Source of the DNA: Guadua angustifolia
Lineage: Eukaryota > Streptophyta > Magnoliopsida > Poales > Poaceae
Reading direction: 5' to 3'
DNA length: 64,000 bases
Assembly: GCA_036346375.1 (NCBI GenBank)
Contig: CM070520.1
Span: 21,676,852 to 21,740,851 of the forward strand
The notes beneath the pieces are model-generated. The model saw only the letters and a program-made list of their open reading frames with translations, searched no databases and had not been told where the DNA came from. The stretch's first letter is position 1; each line of letters begins with the position of its first letter. The position numbers were made by a program, and so were the translations under genes. Below are positions 22,198 through 33,334 of this stretch, in pieces.

Positions 22198-23217
22198 ATG
22201 GAGCAATCGGCGGATGGTGAACACTCGAGAAACCAAGGAGGAAATGGAAATGGTTCACGCTCAGCTGGAAACAACGATGGTGAAGGACAAGGACCTCAAC
22301 CAGCACCGCCAGATTGATATCACGTAACCTTGGAGCTTTTATTGCTGCACAGACCCAGTTAATGCATGCCATGATGCGGCAGATGCACGAGATTCTTGCC
22401 CAAGCCGCCGCCCAAGTTAACGAGCCAACCCAAAGGCAGAGGCCACACTCGAGGTTGTCGAATTCATGAGGACACGACCGCCTACATTTTTCGGAAATGC
22501 CAATCCATTGGAGGCGATGATTGGTGAGGGCGATAGAGAGAAAGTTGCACATTACTCGGTGTGAAGGAAATGAGAGGGTACTCTATGCCTCTCATCGCCT
22601 TGAAGGAACCGCCACGAATGGTGGGAAAATTATCGCGCGCTCATGAGCACCCGCAGACATCACCGGGAGGAGTTCACGGTCGCTTCCGGCGATATCATGT
22701 GCCCAAGGCATAATGGAGCTGAAAAAGGAAGAGTTTAGGGCATCAAGCGGGGCAATCAACGATGTCGAATATCTGAACAAGTTCACGCAGCTAGCACGCC
22801 ACGCACTCGAGGACGTAACAACGACAAGGCCAGCAATCCTGTTTCATGAAAGGATGAATTCAGATTGCAGTGGGACTCATAACCCACACCTTTCCGGATT
22901 TTCAAGAGCTAGTGAACAAGGCGCTGATATTGGAGGACAAGCGCAAGGAGCTGGAGGACAACCGGAAGCGCAGGATGGCACAAACAGGAGCACGCCAGAG
23001 GCGCAGCTGCTTGAGGGTTGCGCCAAACCAGTTCTTCAGATTTCAACCAAGGAATGTGATGACGACGCCGCCACCAGTACCAAGACCTGCCGGACAAACT
23101 TTCCAAACACCAACACCAGTTGGGAATGCGGCCACGAGAGCAGTGGCGTCAGCGATTAAACGTTGTTTCATCGCAGCGAGCAGCATTTTGCCAATTATTG
23201 TCCTAAGAAGGGGGGAG
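22198..23217 (+). pseudogene. gag (capsid and nucleocapsid) of the gypsy element, broken
   Basis: ATG at 22198 opens a Gly/Asn-rich N-terminus (MEQSADGEHSRNQGGNGNG). Recognisable Retrotrans_gag segments follow in several frames: AAQTQLMHAMMRQMHEILAQ, MRTRPPTFFGNA, LKKEEFRASSGAINDVEYLN and KFTQLARHA. A Lys/Gln-rich linker follows, then a damaged zinc knuckle (EQHFANYCPKK). Gag packages the element RNA in cytoplasmic particles. Frame changes occur about every 100-200 bases. Confidence 0.75.
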
Positions 23218-23319
23218 TGACACCAGTTCGCTTCAATCTTGGGACTACTCCAACGAAGGCACCTGCGCCAGGAGCAAGCCGAGGAGTTGCGCAATCTGGA
23301 GCTGCCACACAGACTGTGG

Positions 23320-23560
23320 TAAGAGGCAGAGTCAATCATGTCACCGCCGATGCAGTGCAGAATACATCGGACGTCGTACTGGGTAAGTTACTTGTCAACT
23401 CAGTACCTGCAACAGTTTTATTTGATTCTGGAGCTTCACATTCGTTTATATCCCGAATTTTTGCTGTGAACAATGGGTTGAAAATGGTGAACCTTAGGCA
23501 TGTATTGCTAGTACAATCCCGGGATCGAACTCCGATCGATGTAGGATGTTCGGGGTAAAG
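23320..23560 (+). pseudogene. Aspartic protease region of gypsy pol
   Basis: LFDSGASHSFIS at about 23421-23456 is the retropepsin active-site motif (catalytic Asp in D-S-G), preceded by VVLGKLLVNSVPATV. It would process the Gag-Pol polyprotein. It continues from gag in the same frame from 23163, so gag and pol may form one ORF as in chromoviruses. The frame ends early at 23558. Confidence 0.8.
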
Positions 23561-23839
23561 TTGCTTATAGATGGAGCAGAGTTCCTAGCAAACTTAGTGG
23601 TGTTAGATACCCGCACCTAGATGTTATTTTGGGAATGGATGGTTATCTAAACACAAGGTTGTATTAGGCGTGGACGAAGAGTCATATCGACGAGAGTCCT
23701 TGTGGGAGGAAAATAGAGTTTCAAGCCCTTTGCCGTTCGGGAGGGCGAGTTGATGGTCAGCAATGTGAAGGCACGGCATAGAAGATGTACCGGTTGTCGA
23801 GAATACCCTGATGTATTTCGGAGGATTTACAGGATGCCA

Positions 23840-25180
23840 CCGAGACGTGACATAGAGTTTGTAATTGAGTTAGTACAACAAACGGCCCGATAGCTAAGAG
23901 ACCTTATCGGATGTCAACCGATGAGCTAGTGGAAATGAAGAAGCGATTGAGGAGTTGATGGATAAGGGATTTATCGGACCAAGTTCGTCACCATGGGGAG
24001 CACCGGTTCTGCTTTGTCAAGAAGAAGGACGGAGTTATCGGATGTGTGTGGATTATCGGCGTTAAATGAAGTCACTATAAAGAATAAGTATCCGCTACCG
24101 GGATCGATGACCTATTTGATCGAGTTGAGAGGAGCCGAGTTTTCTCCAAAATTGATCTACGATCGAGGATATCACCAAATGAAGATTAGATCGGAGGATG
24201 TGCCAAGACCGCATTTTCGTCAAGATATGGACACTACGAGTTCTGATTATGTCTTTTGGTTTGACAAATGCACTGCGTATTTCATGAACATGATGAACAA
24301 GGTTTTCATGGAATATCTGGACAAGTTCGTTGTTGTGTTCATAGATGACATTCTAGTTTACTCCAAGGCGAGAAAAGAGCATGCTTAACATTTGAAGCTA
24401 GTCCTGGAGAAGTTAAGAGAACAGCAACTTTTTGCTAAGTTTAGTAAGTGTGATTTTTGGAAGAACAAGGTGGAATTCCTTGGACATGTAATAACCGCCG
24501 AAGGAGTCGCAGTTGATCCAAGTAAGGTAGAAGCAGTGTTGCATTGGGAGCCACCCAAAACGGTGACCCAAATCCGTAGTTTCCTTGGAATGGCCGGTTA
24601 TTACCGCCGATTTATTGAAGGATTCTCAACGATTGCGAGGCCTCTTCGCAATTGTTGAAAAAGGAGAAGAAGTTTGCATGGACGCCGGAATGCGAGCGTA
24701 GTTTTCAGGAGTTGAAGAAACGCCTGACAACAGCACCAGTGTTAGTTCTACCGGATTTAAGCGAGCTTTGATATATATTGTGATGCATCGCGCCAAGGAC
24801 TCGGTTGCGTATGACATGCAAAAGCGTAAGGTCGTTGCATATGCATCTAGGCGATTGAGGCCGCATGAGGAGAACTATCCGACGATGATTTGGAATTAGC
24901 AATGTGGTACACGCCTTGAAGTTATGGCGACACTATTTAATTGGGAACAGATGTGAGGTGTACACCCACCATAAGAGTCTTAAATATATATTTACACAAT
25001 GACTGAACATGAGACGAGAGGAGATGGTTGGAGTTAATTAAGGATTACAATCTGGGAATTCATTATCACCGGAAAAGCCAATGTAGTGGCGGATGCTTTA
25101 AGTCGAAAGAGCCACACAAAGGAACATGTTGATGGGAGAAAACCAGTGAAGTTATGCAAGGAATTTGAAGTTGAAGGTGG
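23840..25180 (+). pseudogene. Reverse transcriptase and RNase H regions of gypsy pol
   Basis: The RT active site VVFIDDILVYSK lies at 24329-24364, with the two catalytic Asp at 24344-24349. Before it are LNEVTIKNKYPLP and YFMNMMNKVFMEYLDKF. After it are FAKFSKCDFWKNKVEFLGHV and FLGMAGYYRRFIEGFS in a second frame from 24392. RNase H follows with YCDASRQGLGCV near 24776-24811 and VVADALSRKS-like codons near 25086-25110. Several frameshifts fall at CAG or CTG sites. Confidence 0.85.
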
Positions 25181-25199
25181 AAGTTGTGCCTAAGGGATT

Positions 25200-26240
25200 C
25201 TTAGCGCTCTAGAGGTGAAGCCTACCTGGAAGATCAGATTCGTGAAGGACGGTAGGGCGATGTCAAGATTCAGAGAATTAAGTCCAAAATGGAGGAAGGC
25301 AAGGCGAAGGATTTCAAAATTTGGATGAGCGAGGTACATTGTGGATCAAGAATCGCATTTGTGTACCAAGACAGAAGGAGTGAAGCGGTGATTTTGGAGG
25401 AGGCCCATGATTCCAAGTACTCAATTCATCCGGAAGCGCTAAGATGTACCAAGACACGAAGGAAAGATTTTGGTGGCCAAGCATGAAGCGTGAAGTTGCG
25501 AGCATGTTGCGTTGTCGCGACATATGTCAAAGAGTCAAAGCAATGCATCGAGGCCAAAGGGTTGCTCTGACCACTTAAGATACCCGAGTGGAAATGGGAA
25601 GAAATCGGAATGGATTTCATTACCGGTTTACCAAGGACCCGCATAGGTATGATTCTATATGGGTTATAGTGGACCGTTTGACAAAGGTTGCTCACTTCAT
25701 ACCAATAAAGACTACATACTGGGGACCGCTTAGCAGATTATATATGTCAAGAATTGTATGTCTACACGGAGTTCAAGAGAATTGTATCAGACGAGAGTAC
25801 CCGTTTACCTCAAGATTTTGGGATAAAATGCATGAGGCTTTAGGGACTCGTTTGAACTTCAAGATCGCATATCACCCACGCATGTATGGGCAAGCGGAAA
25901 GAGTTAATCGAATCTTGGAGGACATGTTGAGGGCATGTGCATTGGCTTACACAACATCGTGGGACAAGTGCTTGCCGACGCCGAGTTCAGCTACAACAAC
26001 AGCTACGAGCAAGTTTGCGAGATGTCGCCATTGAAGCACTATATGGCGAGACCACGCGAACGCCGTTGAATTGGAATGAGGCCGAGAACGCCATATGTTT
26101 GGGCGGATATTCTTCGAGAAGCCGAGGAGCGATAGCCATGATCGAGGAAAGGTTGAAAATTGCACAATCAAGACAGAAGAGTTCTGCCGATAATCGCCGC
26201 AGGATCGAGCTTTGAGCTCAAGATTTTGTGTATCTCGAGT
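25200..26240 (+). pseudogene. Integrase region of gypsy pol
   Basis: A zinc-finger part ends in CRDICQRVKAMH at about 25510-25550. The catalytic core has DSIWVIVDRLTKVAHFIPIK (about 25650-25710), the damaged second Asp region near FTSRFWDKMHEALGT, and YGQAERVNRILEDMLRAC with the Glu of the D,D-35-E triad near 25885-25935. It would insert element cDNA. It is broken at both ends by frame changes. Confidence 0.85.
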
Positions 26241-26645
26241 TACCCCACTCAAAGGAGTTAAGAGGTTCCACACCAAAGGGAAGTTAGCACCAAGATATGT
26301 TGGTCCATTCAAGATCCTAAGTCGTGAGGTGAAGTGGCGTCACCGAGTTACCGATCCTTAGCAGTGTGCATGATGTGTTCCATGTGTCACAACTAAAGAA
26401 GTGCCTCCGAGTGCCGAAGAGCAGATGCCGTTAGAAAGGCCGAGTCAGCTGCAGGAGGATTTGACTTATAGAGAGTACGGTGAAGATCTTGGACACAATG
26501 GATCGAGACGCGAAATAAATCAACCCGCTTGCAGAGTTCGATTGGAGTAACCATTAGAGTGAAGCAACCTCGGGGCGTGAAGAAGACTCAAGAAGGAATT
26601 CCAACCTATTCCTTAGTCATTACAAATCTCGGGTCGAGATTCCGT
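26240..26645 (+). pseudogene. C-terminal integrase and degraded chromodomain-like tail
   Basis: Pieces in different frames include VHDVFHVSQLKKCLRVP near 26360-26410, VKILDTMDRDAK near 26480-26515, LAEFDWSNH near 26530, and SHYKSRVEIPLRG near 26620-26650. The VFHVSQLKK and W..H...EAT..RE.D pattern matches the chromodomain tail of plant chromoviruses. That tail is thought to target insertion to marked chromatin. It is too damaged to classify firmly. Confidence 0.55.
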
Positions 26646-26646
26646 T

Positions 26647-26658
26647 AAGGGGGAGGTT
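26647..26658 (+). promoter_or_regulatory. Polypurine tract of the gypsy element
   Basis: aagggggaggtt lies immediately before the 3' LTR at 26659 and would prime plus-strand DNA synthesis. Confidence 0.8.
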
Positions 26659-29600
26659 TGTAACACCCCAATTTTTGCTTTTATTGCATTTAAATGGTAT
26701 TTTGAATTTTTGGGAATTTCTGGAATTTATTTGGATTTATTTGGATTTATTTGAAATTATTTGAATTTATTTTGAATTAAGCCATTTAACAAATTAATTA
26801 AATAATGGAAAAGTTAAAATAAATTTTTGCTGAAAATATTTTATTTGAGTCACAAATGTCTTAAAATATTTTTGAGAATTTTTCCAATTTTTCTCGATAT
26901 TTTTAATGCCCCAAATAAATTATTTGAATTTCGGAATTATTTTAAATCGAAAAGGATTAAAATCCCGATGAACGATGTTGGGCGAACAACATCAGGCGTC
27001 TTCTCCGAAAACCCTAACGCGCCAAATTGTTCGATCTTCATCCGACGGCTCTCGTCGCGCCATCGCCGCCGAATCCTCGTCGGATTCATGCGCCGCCGTG
27101 TGGGCCTCGGTCTCCGCGCTTTCACGGATGTCGAGGGTTTATTTAAGCGCGCCGCGCCCAGTCTTGGAACCTCACCTCACGCCGCACCACCAGTACCTCG
27201 ACGCCGCGGAGAGCGCCACCGCCTCGCCGCACGACCTCGCCAGAAGTCCGAAGCCATCCGCGCACTTCCTCGCGTCGGTTAAATCGCCGCCGGTGACCTT
27301 CCGCCGTCGCCGTTGGTCCCTTGAGTCCTCTCGTCAAGCCGTCGGGGCGCTATCTCTTCACGTCGGAGGAGCACGGAGCGCTGCCGCCACGCCGCCGCCT
27401 CCGCCCGGCCACCGCGCACGCACACCGCGCGAACCTCGCGAGCTTCCACGACCGTCCGATCTCCAATCGACGACCGGATTCCGCCACGCGCCCTTGCACA
27501 AAATCTCATCTTCAAACCTCATCCGTTAGATCTAGATCCTCGGCTCGAATCGCACCGCACCATGCATTGTTCATCGTGTCAGCGACGCGGGACCCACTCG
27601 TCGGCCGCCTTTGGCGCTGCGGAGTCGCCGACCGCCCGGACCCACATGTCACCAGACTGCGCACTATTCACCCGAGACGCCGACAAAGACGGGCCCACTC
27701 GTCACCAAGACGCGATCGCGGCGTGTGGCGCCACCGACGCGTCATCTTGGCGTCGCGGTGGGACCCACTTGTCGAGAAATAGCCGATCGGTGGCGTCGGC
27801 AAGTCCACGTGTCACTCTCTGGTGGCGACCGTGTCACGAGATGACGCAATAATTGATTCTCGAAAAAGAAAATATTTATTTAATTCGGTATATTGATTTT
27901 AAATATATTTTGAAACTTCAAATGCTTATAACTTTTATGTTTTAACTCCGATTTGAGTGATTCCAATTTCTATAAATTTGTAAAATTGTGATCTTTCTGT
28001 TTATGAATTTTAATTGAATTTTTGAGTACTGTTTGCCTACTGTTTATTTATTTTATTGTTTGTGTTTACGTTCTATGTGAGACGTTGAAGTGCCCGGGTT
28101 TCGAGGAGAGGTTCGACCGAGAGCAAGCTCAGAGCCTAATCAAGACTTTTTGAAGGCAAGTTGTGTTTGACCATGTTGAACCTATTAGAAAAATTATTTT
28201 GATTTAACTTATTGCATGCTAATTTAGTAAAAGTTGATTTGAATGAGTTTTGGGAATTAGTTAAATGCCTAGTTCAGTATGTCACCTTGTAGTATATGAT
28301 TGTATGCCATGAATCATTTGTCACCCTAGGTTATGGACTAATAGTTGGACATTAATAATTTGCCAACATGGGTTGAGTAGACCAAGTAGTATGCTTAGCC
28401 CCTTGCCACGTGGACATGTTATGATTTTGGGATACCAAAGTTAATATTGACTTAATGAGATATGGAACATGATTTGTGAATAAGACACGTGTTATTGAGT
28501 TGATGATGGCACGTGGTGCAATGGTAAAGAACCGGTGGGAAAATGATTTAGGCCGGGGCAAATGGCAAGATTGTTTCGGTGGGCCAAGAGTGGCAATCGG
28601 GCGGTCGAATTTGGTTTTATTGGTTTTGATATGGAGATCACACTTGGTTAGTCTTGCCTCGGTCAACTAAGGACTTAACCTTGCGAGCATTTGAACCGAG
28701 TCTCTCATACAACCACAAGCTCCGTAATGGGGCGGGCTTAGCCGAGTAAACCGGGAAATCTATTCTTGATCTTGTCGTGGTGGTGTGAGGCCCGAGAAGC
28801 GGAATGAGAACTCACATGGCGCAAGAGGGGCCACAGGTGTGGTAACCATCCCTCAAAGTTGAAACCTTAGCGAAGCGTCTTGAGTTTAGATGGAACTTTG
28901 GAAAGGCCGTTCACGGTTATTTGCCTTGGTGGTGTTTGACCGTATCTTGTGGGTAAAGTGTATAACCTCTGCAGAGTGTACAACCTATTGAATAGCCGTG
29001 CTCATGGTATTGAGCATCGCTTCGGTGATTACTGATCAAGGGTTAGATTTTCATAAAAAATGACTTGTTGATGGAAAATGCTTGGGTTGGTGATGATGAA
29101 CATGACTTAGGATGGAAAAGTGATTTACGATTGAAATGTTTGTGAAAGCTACTATTCCTACTCTTTGTTTTCTTGCTTTGTAATCTATTCTTGTTTATCT
29201 TGAATCTTTGTCCGCTCATGAACCATAGCCTATCCTTTGTACTAAGCCATGCATGTAGAATATTAGATTTGCATTACATGCATGACTTGCCGAAAGTGCT
29301 CAAAGTACTCACCCCACAACAACACAACTTCAGCTTGAAGAAGAAGCAACCCCGCCAGAGGAGGAGTATCGGAGGAGCCGATTTAACTAGGGAGCGAGCC
29401 CGATCGGGCTTACTGTGGCAAATTGGTTGGCGCCACGAGTTTATTTTATTTCATTGCATTTGAATATTTTAATAAGTCTTAGCCTGAGGCGTATCTTTGT
29501 AACTTGACCATAAGGTCAATCAACTAGTTGAGTATTTAATTAAAGTACTTATTATTTCGTTGGATATATGCGTGATATGTACCGATGTTGCAACTGTGTG

Positions 29601-29666
29601 CACTAAGCGTGATCTGGACTAGTGCTGAAACACGAGGGTCCGGATTTGCAAATTCGGGTCCCGACA
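26659..29666 (+). repeat. 3' LTR of the gypsy element
   Basis: About 3.0 kb, collinear with the 5' LTR over its whole length. A/T-rich head and body are almost base-identical, while the GC-rich part differs by many 1-3 base indels at CG, CAG and CTG sites. LTR divergence here should not be used as a clock until those sites are verified. Confidence 0.92.
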
Positions 29667-29671
29667 ACCAA

Positions 29672-31866
29672 CCATGACGGTTGAGGCGATTAGCCAGATG
29701 ATGATGAAGAAGGTGAGGAAGAGGAAGATGGATTCAACAATATCACCGGGCGACGCATAATCTTGTTCCGTGGAAGAAACACTTGGTGACTTTGGTGATG
29801 ATGAGCTAGACCAGATGCTTTGCATAATGGAGAGGAGACTACATGATGAAAGACGAGTTAGAAGTTCCGGTGCATATTAGAGGACCACAGAACTCCTTTG
29901 TACCCAAACTGTAGGCGTGGCCACAAAAAGCTACGCACCACTTCGGAACTCATGCAATGGAAGGCTACAAATGGTGTGTCGGATAAGGATTCAATGAGTT
30001 GTTATCACTCGTAAAGAAGTTGCTTCGAGAAGATAACACTCCTCAATCTACATATGAAGCCAAGCAAGTCATCTCGTCCTTTGGGATTGGAAGTCATGTA
30101 AGATACACGCATGTCCTAATGATTGTATCCTATATCGTAATGAGTATGCCAATTTGGATGTTTGTCCAGTGTGCAAAAAATCACGATATAAGGTGAAGCA
30201 TGACGATCCAGGTGAAATAGATGGGGAGCGTAAGAAGAAGAGACCTCCAACTAAAGTGTTGTGGTATTTCCCTATGATCCCCCGATTGAAACGTATGTTT
30301 GCTAACAAAGCGCATGCCTAGATGATGCGTTGGCACAAAGAAGAGCGTAAGGACGACGGGATGCTTAGACACCCTGCAGATGGCTCACAGTGGAGGAAAG
30401 TCGACCGGACGTACCCGGACTTCGCAGATGAGGTGAGAAACATAAGGTTTGGGTTGAGTACCGATGGGATGAATCCTTTTCGGAATTGAGCAGCGACCAT
30501 AGCACTGGCCTTGTTACACTATGTATCTATAACATTCCTCCATGGTCAGGCATGAAGCGAAAGTACATCATGATGTCGTTGTTGATCCAAGGCCCCAAGC
30601 AACACGGAAATGACATCGATGTCTACATGAAACCATTGGTTGAAGATCTTGTGACGTTAGGGACGATGGTGCAAGGGTATGGGATGAGTACAAAGGGAGT
30701 ATTTCACCCTCGTGCATTGTTATTTGTAACAATCAATGACCATCTGCTCTCGGTAACTGTCGGCCCTAAGCGTCAAAAGGATATAGAGCTCGCATCCGAT
30801 TAGCTTAGAAGAAGCGGACGGTATGTACCGAAAAACTCTCGGAAGGTTGTGTACATGGGTCACCGTGGGTTTCTTCTTCGAGTCACCCGTTCGGAAGAAA
30901 GGCAGGAAATTTAACGGCAACTGCACCTTCGTGCAAGGCCTCGGCATCGTAGTGGGCCCGCGTGTGTTTGCTATGGTAAAGGATTTGAAAGTAGTATTTG
31001 AAAAGGGTCCTGGAAGCAAACATATACAGAATGAGGATGGTCAGGCACCCATGTGGAAGAAGTCAATATTTTGGGACTTGCCTTATTGGGAAGTCATGGA
31101 GGTTCGTCACTCAGTTGACTTCATGCACATCACGAAGAATGTCTGCTTGAACACGCTAGGGCTACATAGATATGTACGGAAAATTGAAAGATACACCGCA
31201 AGCTCGGAAGGACCTTAAACTCTTGGGCGAGGAACAACCTACATCCCAAAAAAGAGGGAAAGGACAACATTACCTACATCCTCGAGCTACACTCTAAGCA
31301 AAGAAGAGAAAAAAAGCATGATAGAGTTCTTGAACAATTGTGAAGGTCCTTAGGATACTCCTCGAATGTAAAGAGATTCATAAACACGAAAGAGAATAAA
31401 ACCGTACACATGAAATCCCATGACTGTCTTGTGTTAATGACACGATTGCTCCCGATGGTGGGAGAGGCATACCTTGCCCGAGTGGATGCGGGGACAATCA
31501 CAAAGTTGTGTTCTTTTTCAACAGCGGTTTCCGAGAAGGTCATCGACCCGTATAAACTAAGTAAGCTGCGAGGATGGCGTGGTACAAAGTGTGGTTAGTC
31601 TTGAGATGATCTTTCCTCCTGCATTCTTTGATATTATGGTTCATCTCACCGTTCACCTTTTCAAAGAGATAGGTATTCTCGGACCCGTGTATCTACACAA
31701 CATGTTCCCTTTCGAGAGGTACATGAGGGTGCTAAAGAAGTATGCCCGTAACCGTTCTCATCCAGAAGGATGTATTGCCGAGGGTTATGGGACAAAGGAG
31801 GTGATTGAGTTTTGTGTGGATTACATTAATGATCTAAACCCGATTGGCATCCCTATATCACGCTAA
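29672..31866 (+). pseudogene. CACTA-2 TNP2 transposase, main part (Transposase_21 and DUF4218), broken
   Basis: Resumes the frame interrupted at 17945. An acidic stretch DDDEEGEEEEDGF is readable mainly in copy 2. Then follow ELLSLVKKLL, CPNDCILYRNEYANLDVCP and KVLWYFPMIPRLKRMFANK near 30000-30320. MMRWHKEERKDDGMLRHPAD lies near 30322-30381. The core has ILIPYN-like YNIPPWSGMKRKYIMMSLLI (30528-30590), DIDVYMKPLVEDL and CTWVT. DUF4218 pieces include IFWDLPYWEV, DFMHITKNVCLNTLG, EMIFPPAFFDIMVHLTVHLF and MFPFERYMRVLKKYARNRSH. The frame ends in IGIPISR and TAA at 31864-31866, running directly into a minisatellite, so the usual C-terminal part is missing. About ten frame changes fall mostly at CAG, CTG and CG sites. 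Confidence 0.82.
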
Positions 31867-32034
31867 AAGTGCTAAAAGCTAAAAGCATTTTTTAAAAATT
31901 TTGAAATGAAACTAAAGTGCTAAAAGCATTTTTTAAAAATTCTGAAATGAAATTGAAGTGCTAAAAGCTTTTTTAAAAATTATGGAATGAAACTAAAGTT
32001 CTAAAAGCTTTTTTAAAAATTCTGACATTAATTT
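31862..32034 (+). repeat. Minisatellite of about four 45-50 bp units after the transposase stop
   Basis: Unit approximately gtgctaaaagcattttttaa plus aaattctgaaatgaaactaa, repeated about four times with small changes. The matching array in copy 2 is at 48497-48655. Confidence 0.8.
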
Positions 32035-32472
32035 TACAAGCGGTTGGTACTAACAACCGCTTGTATATATTAATTTTACAAGCGGTTGATAATACCAACC
32101 GCTTGTAGAAAACTCAGATAAAAAAAAAAGAATGGCAGGGGCGAGCGGGTTCGGTGGTGGACGAGCCCGCACACTCAAACGCCACGCGCTAGCCAGAGGG
32201 GAGGAAGAGATCTTGTCAAACAATATGGGCGCCATATTGTTTTTAATATTACCCGGTCAGCACTTCTACAAGCGGTTGGTATTAATAGCTGCTTGTAGCT
32301 TGCGCTCTACAAGCGGTTGATAATACCAACCGCTTGCCCATCCATGCGTTCTACAAGCGGTTAGTAATATTAACCGCTTGTAGAAGTCCTCTTTACAAGC
32401 GGTTGATAATACCAACCGCTTGTAGAGCACTTCTACAAGCGGTTGTTATTACAAACCACTTGTAGAAATGGG
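32035..32472. repeat. Internal array of seven aagcggtt palindromes in CACTA-2
   Basis: Units such as ctacaagcggttgataatac followed by caaccgcttgtag form near-perfect stems of about 12-14 bp. Two lie at 32035-32110 and five at 32263-32467, separated by a GC-rich spacer. That spacer contains a perfect 10-bp inverted repeat aacaatatgg/ccatattgtt with a 3-base loop (32219-32241). The units match the subterminal array at 37932-38160, so they are probable transposase binding sites placed inside the element, between its two genes. Confidence 0.75.
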
Positions 32473-32477
32473 TTCCC

Positions 32478-32485
32478 TATATAAA
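32478..32485 (+). promoter_or_regulatory. TATA box upstream of the second CACTA-2 gene
   Basis: tatataaa lies eight bases after the last palindromic unit of the internal array. It is followed about 30 bases on by a pyrimidine-rich start region (ctcttcctcacacccc) and then a GC-rich ORF. A conventional plant promoter layout; function inferred. Confidence 0.6.
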
Positions 32486-32562
32486 GTTCATACTCCCGCT
32501 CTTCCTCACACCCCAAATTTTCTAAGTCTCAGTGCCGCCGCCTCCGTCGAGACCCCGCGCCG

Positions 32563-32793
32563 ATGTCACCTCGCCGTAGCTTCCTCCGCCACCTCGCCAT
32601 CGCCTCCTCTGCCACCGCTCGATGCCGCCCCGCCATTCCACCCCGGAGGACCAAGGATAGCTGCACACGCCCTCCTCCTCCCTCTCTAATCCCACTGCCC
32701 GCAAGGTCTTTGGCGAAATGCCTAAGGAGCGGTCCGGCTAGGCTGGGCGCCAGGGTCTGGAGCAAGAAGGAGGGAGTGAGGAAGAAGGGCTAG
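32563..32793 (+). CDS. GC-rich first-exon-like ORF, 76 residues, downstream of the internal TATA box
   Basis: ATG at 32563 lies about 80 bases after the TATA box and opens MSPRRSFLRHLAIASSATAR, Arg/Pro/Ser-rich and resembling an organelle-type presequence, or simply a GC-rich leader frame. It could be exon 1 of the second CACTA gene or a captured host 5' exon. In copy 2 the region (49158 onward) is disrupted by indels. No domain recognised. From 32794 to 33330 I see only A/T-rich intron-like sequence. Confidence 0.3.
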   Translation: MSPRRSFLRHLAIASSATARCRPAIPPRRTKDSCTRPPPPSLIPLPARSLAKCLRSGPARLGARVWSKKEGVRKKG

Positions 32794-33334
32794 GCGCTAG
32801 GGTCTGGAGCGAAATGCCTGAGGAAGAATGAGGGATGAGGAAGAAGGGCTGGCTATGAGAGAAAATAGGGATGGATAGGATTACTTCTTTGTTTTCTTGC
32901 TGCATGATTTTTGAAAATTTGTCTGAGTAATTTGGAGATAGCAGGCATTAGCTACTCTTATACATTTCGGTTATGCATTTTGCAAGCCAACTATTTCATT
33001 TTACTACTTACTGTCTTTGATTCAGTTTACTTCATTAGTTTACTTACTGTCTTTTGCAAGCCAACTCTTATACACACAACGGAGAGCTACTAATGCAAGT
33101 GAAACAATATATTTTGGACTAGTTTACTTCAGTAGAAAAAATAGTCATTTCCAGTGAGATGTGGAGGGTGGAGCTCTCATTTCCAGTGAGATGTGCGGTA
33201 GAATTTGTGAAAACATTTATACCCTGGGACGTAATCACCATCTATCCTTTATTCCAGATTGATATCCCCGAAATTATGGCACTCTTGAGTGCAAGAGGCT
33301 GGTCGAGATGAAGATAAGGACTCGATAAAATTTT

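Larger units (their letters stand above)
17946..29666 (+). mobile_element. Ty3/gypsy LTR retrotransposon (probable Tekay/Del-type chromovirus), TSD ACCAA
   Basis: Two LTRs (17946-20964 and 26659-29666) begin tgtaacacccc and end gggtcccgaca. They are flanked by perfect ACCAA duplications at 17941-17945 and 29667-29671. Between them are a primer-binding site, a leader ORF, gag, protease, reverse transcriptase, RNase H, integrase and a degraded chromodomain-like tail, then a polypurine tract. This PR-RT-RH-IN order is Ty3/gypsy. The long LTRs, methionine-initiator primer site and chromodomain-like tail suggest the Tekay/Del chromovirus lineage, which also contains the rice RIRE3/RIRE8 type (recall, not a search). 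There is no envelope gene. All frames are broken by many small indels at CG and CAG/CTG sites, many of which may be sequencing errors. Confidence 0.92.

Noticed and set aside
17946..29666. An endogenous virus or envelope-bearing retroelement
   Set aside because: The element has only gag and pol regions, LTRs and the usual gypsy order. No envelope-like ORF follows integrase.
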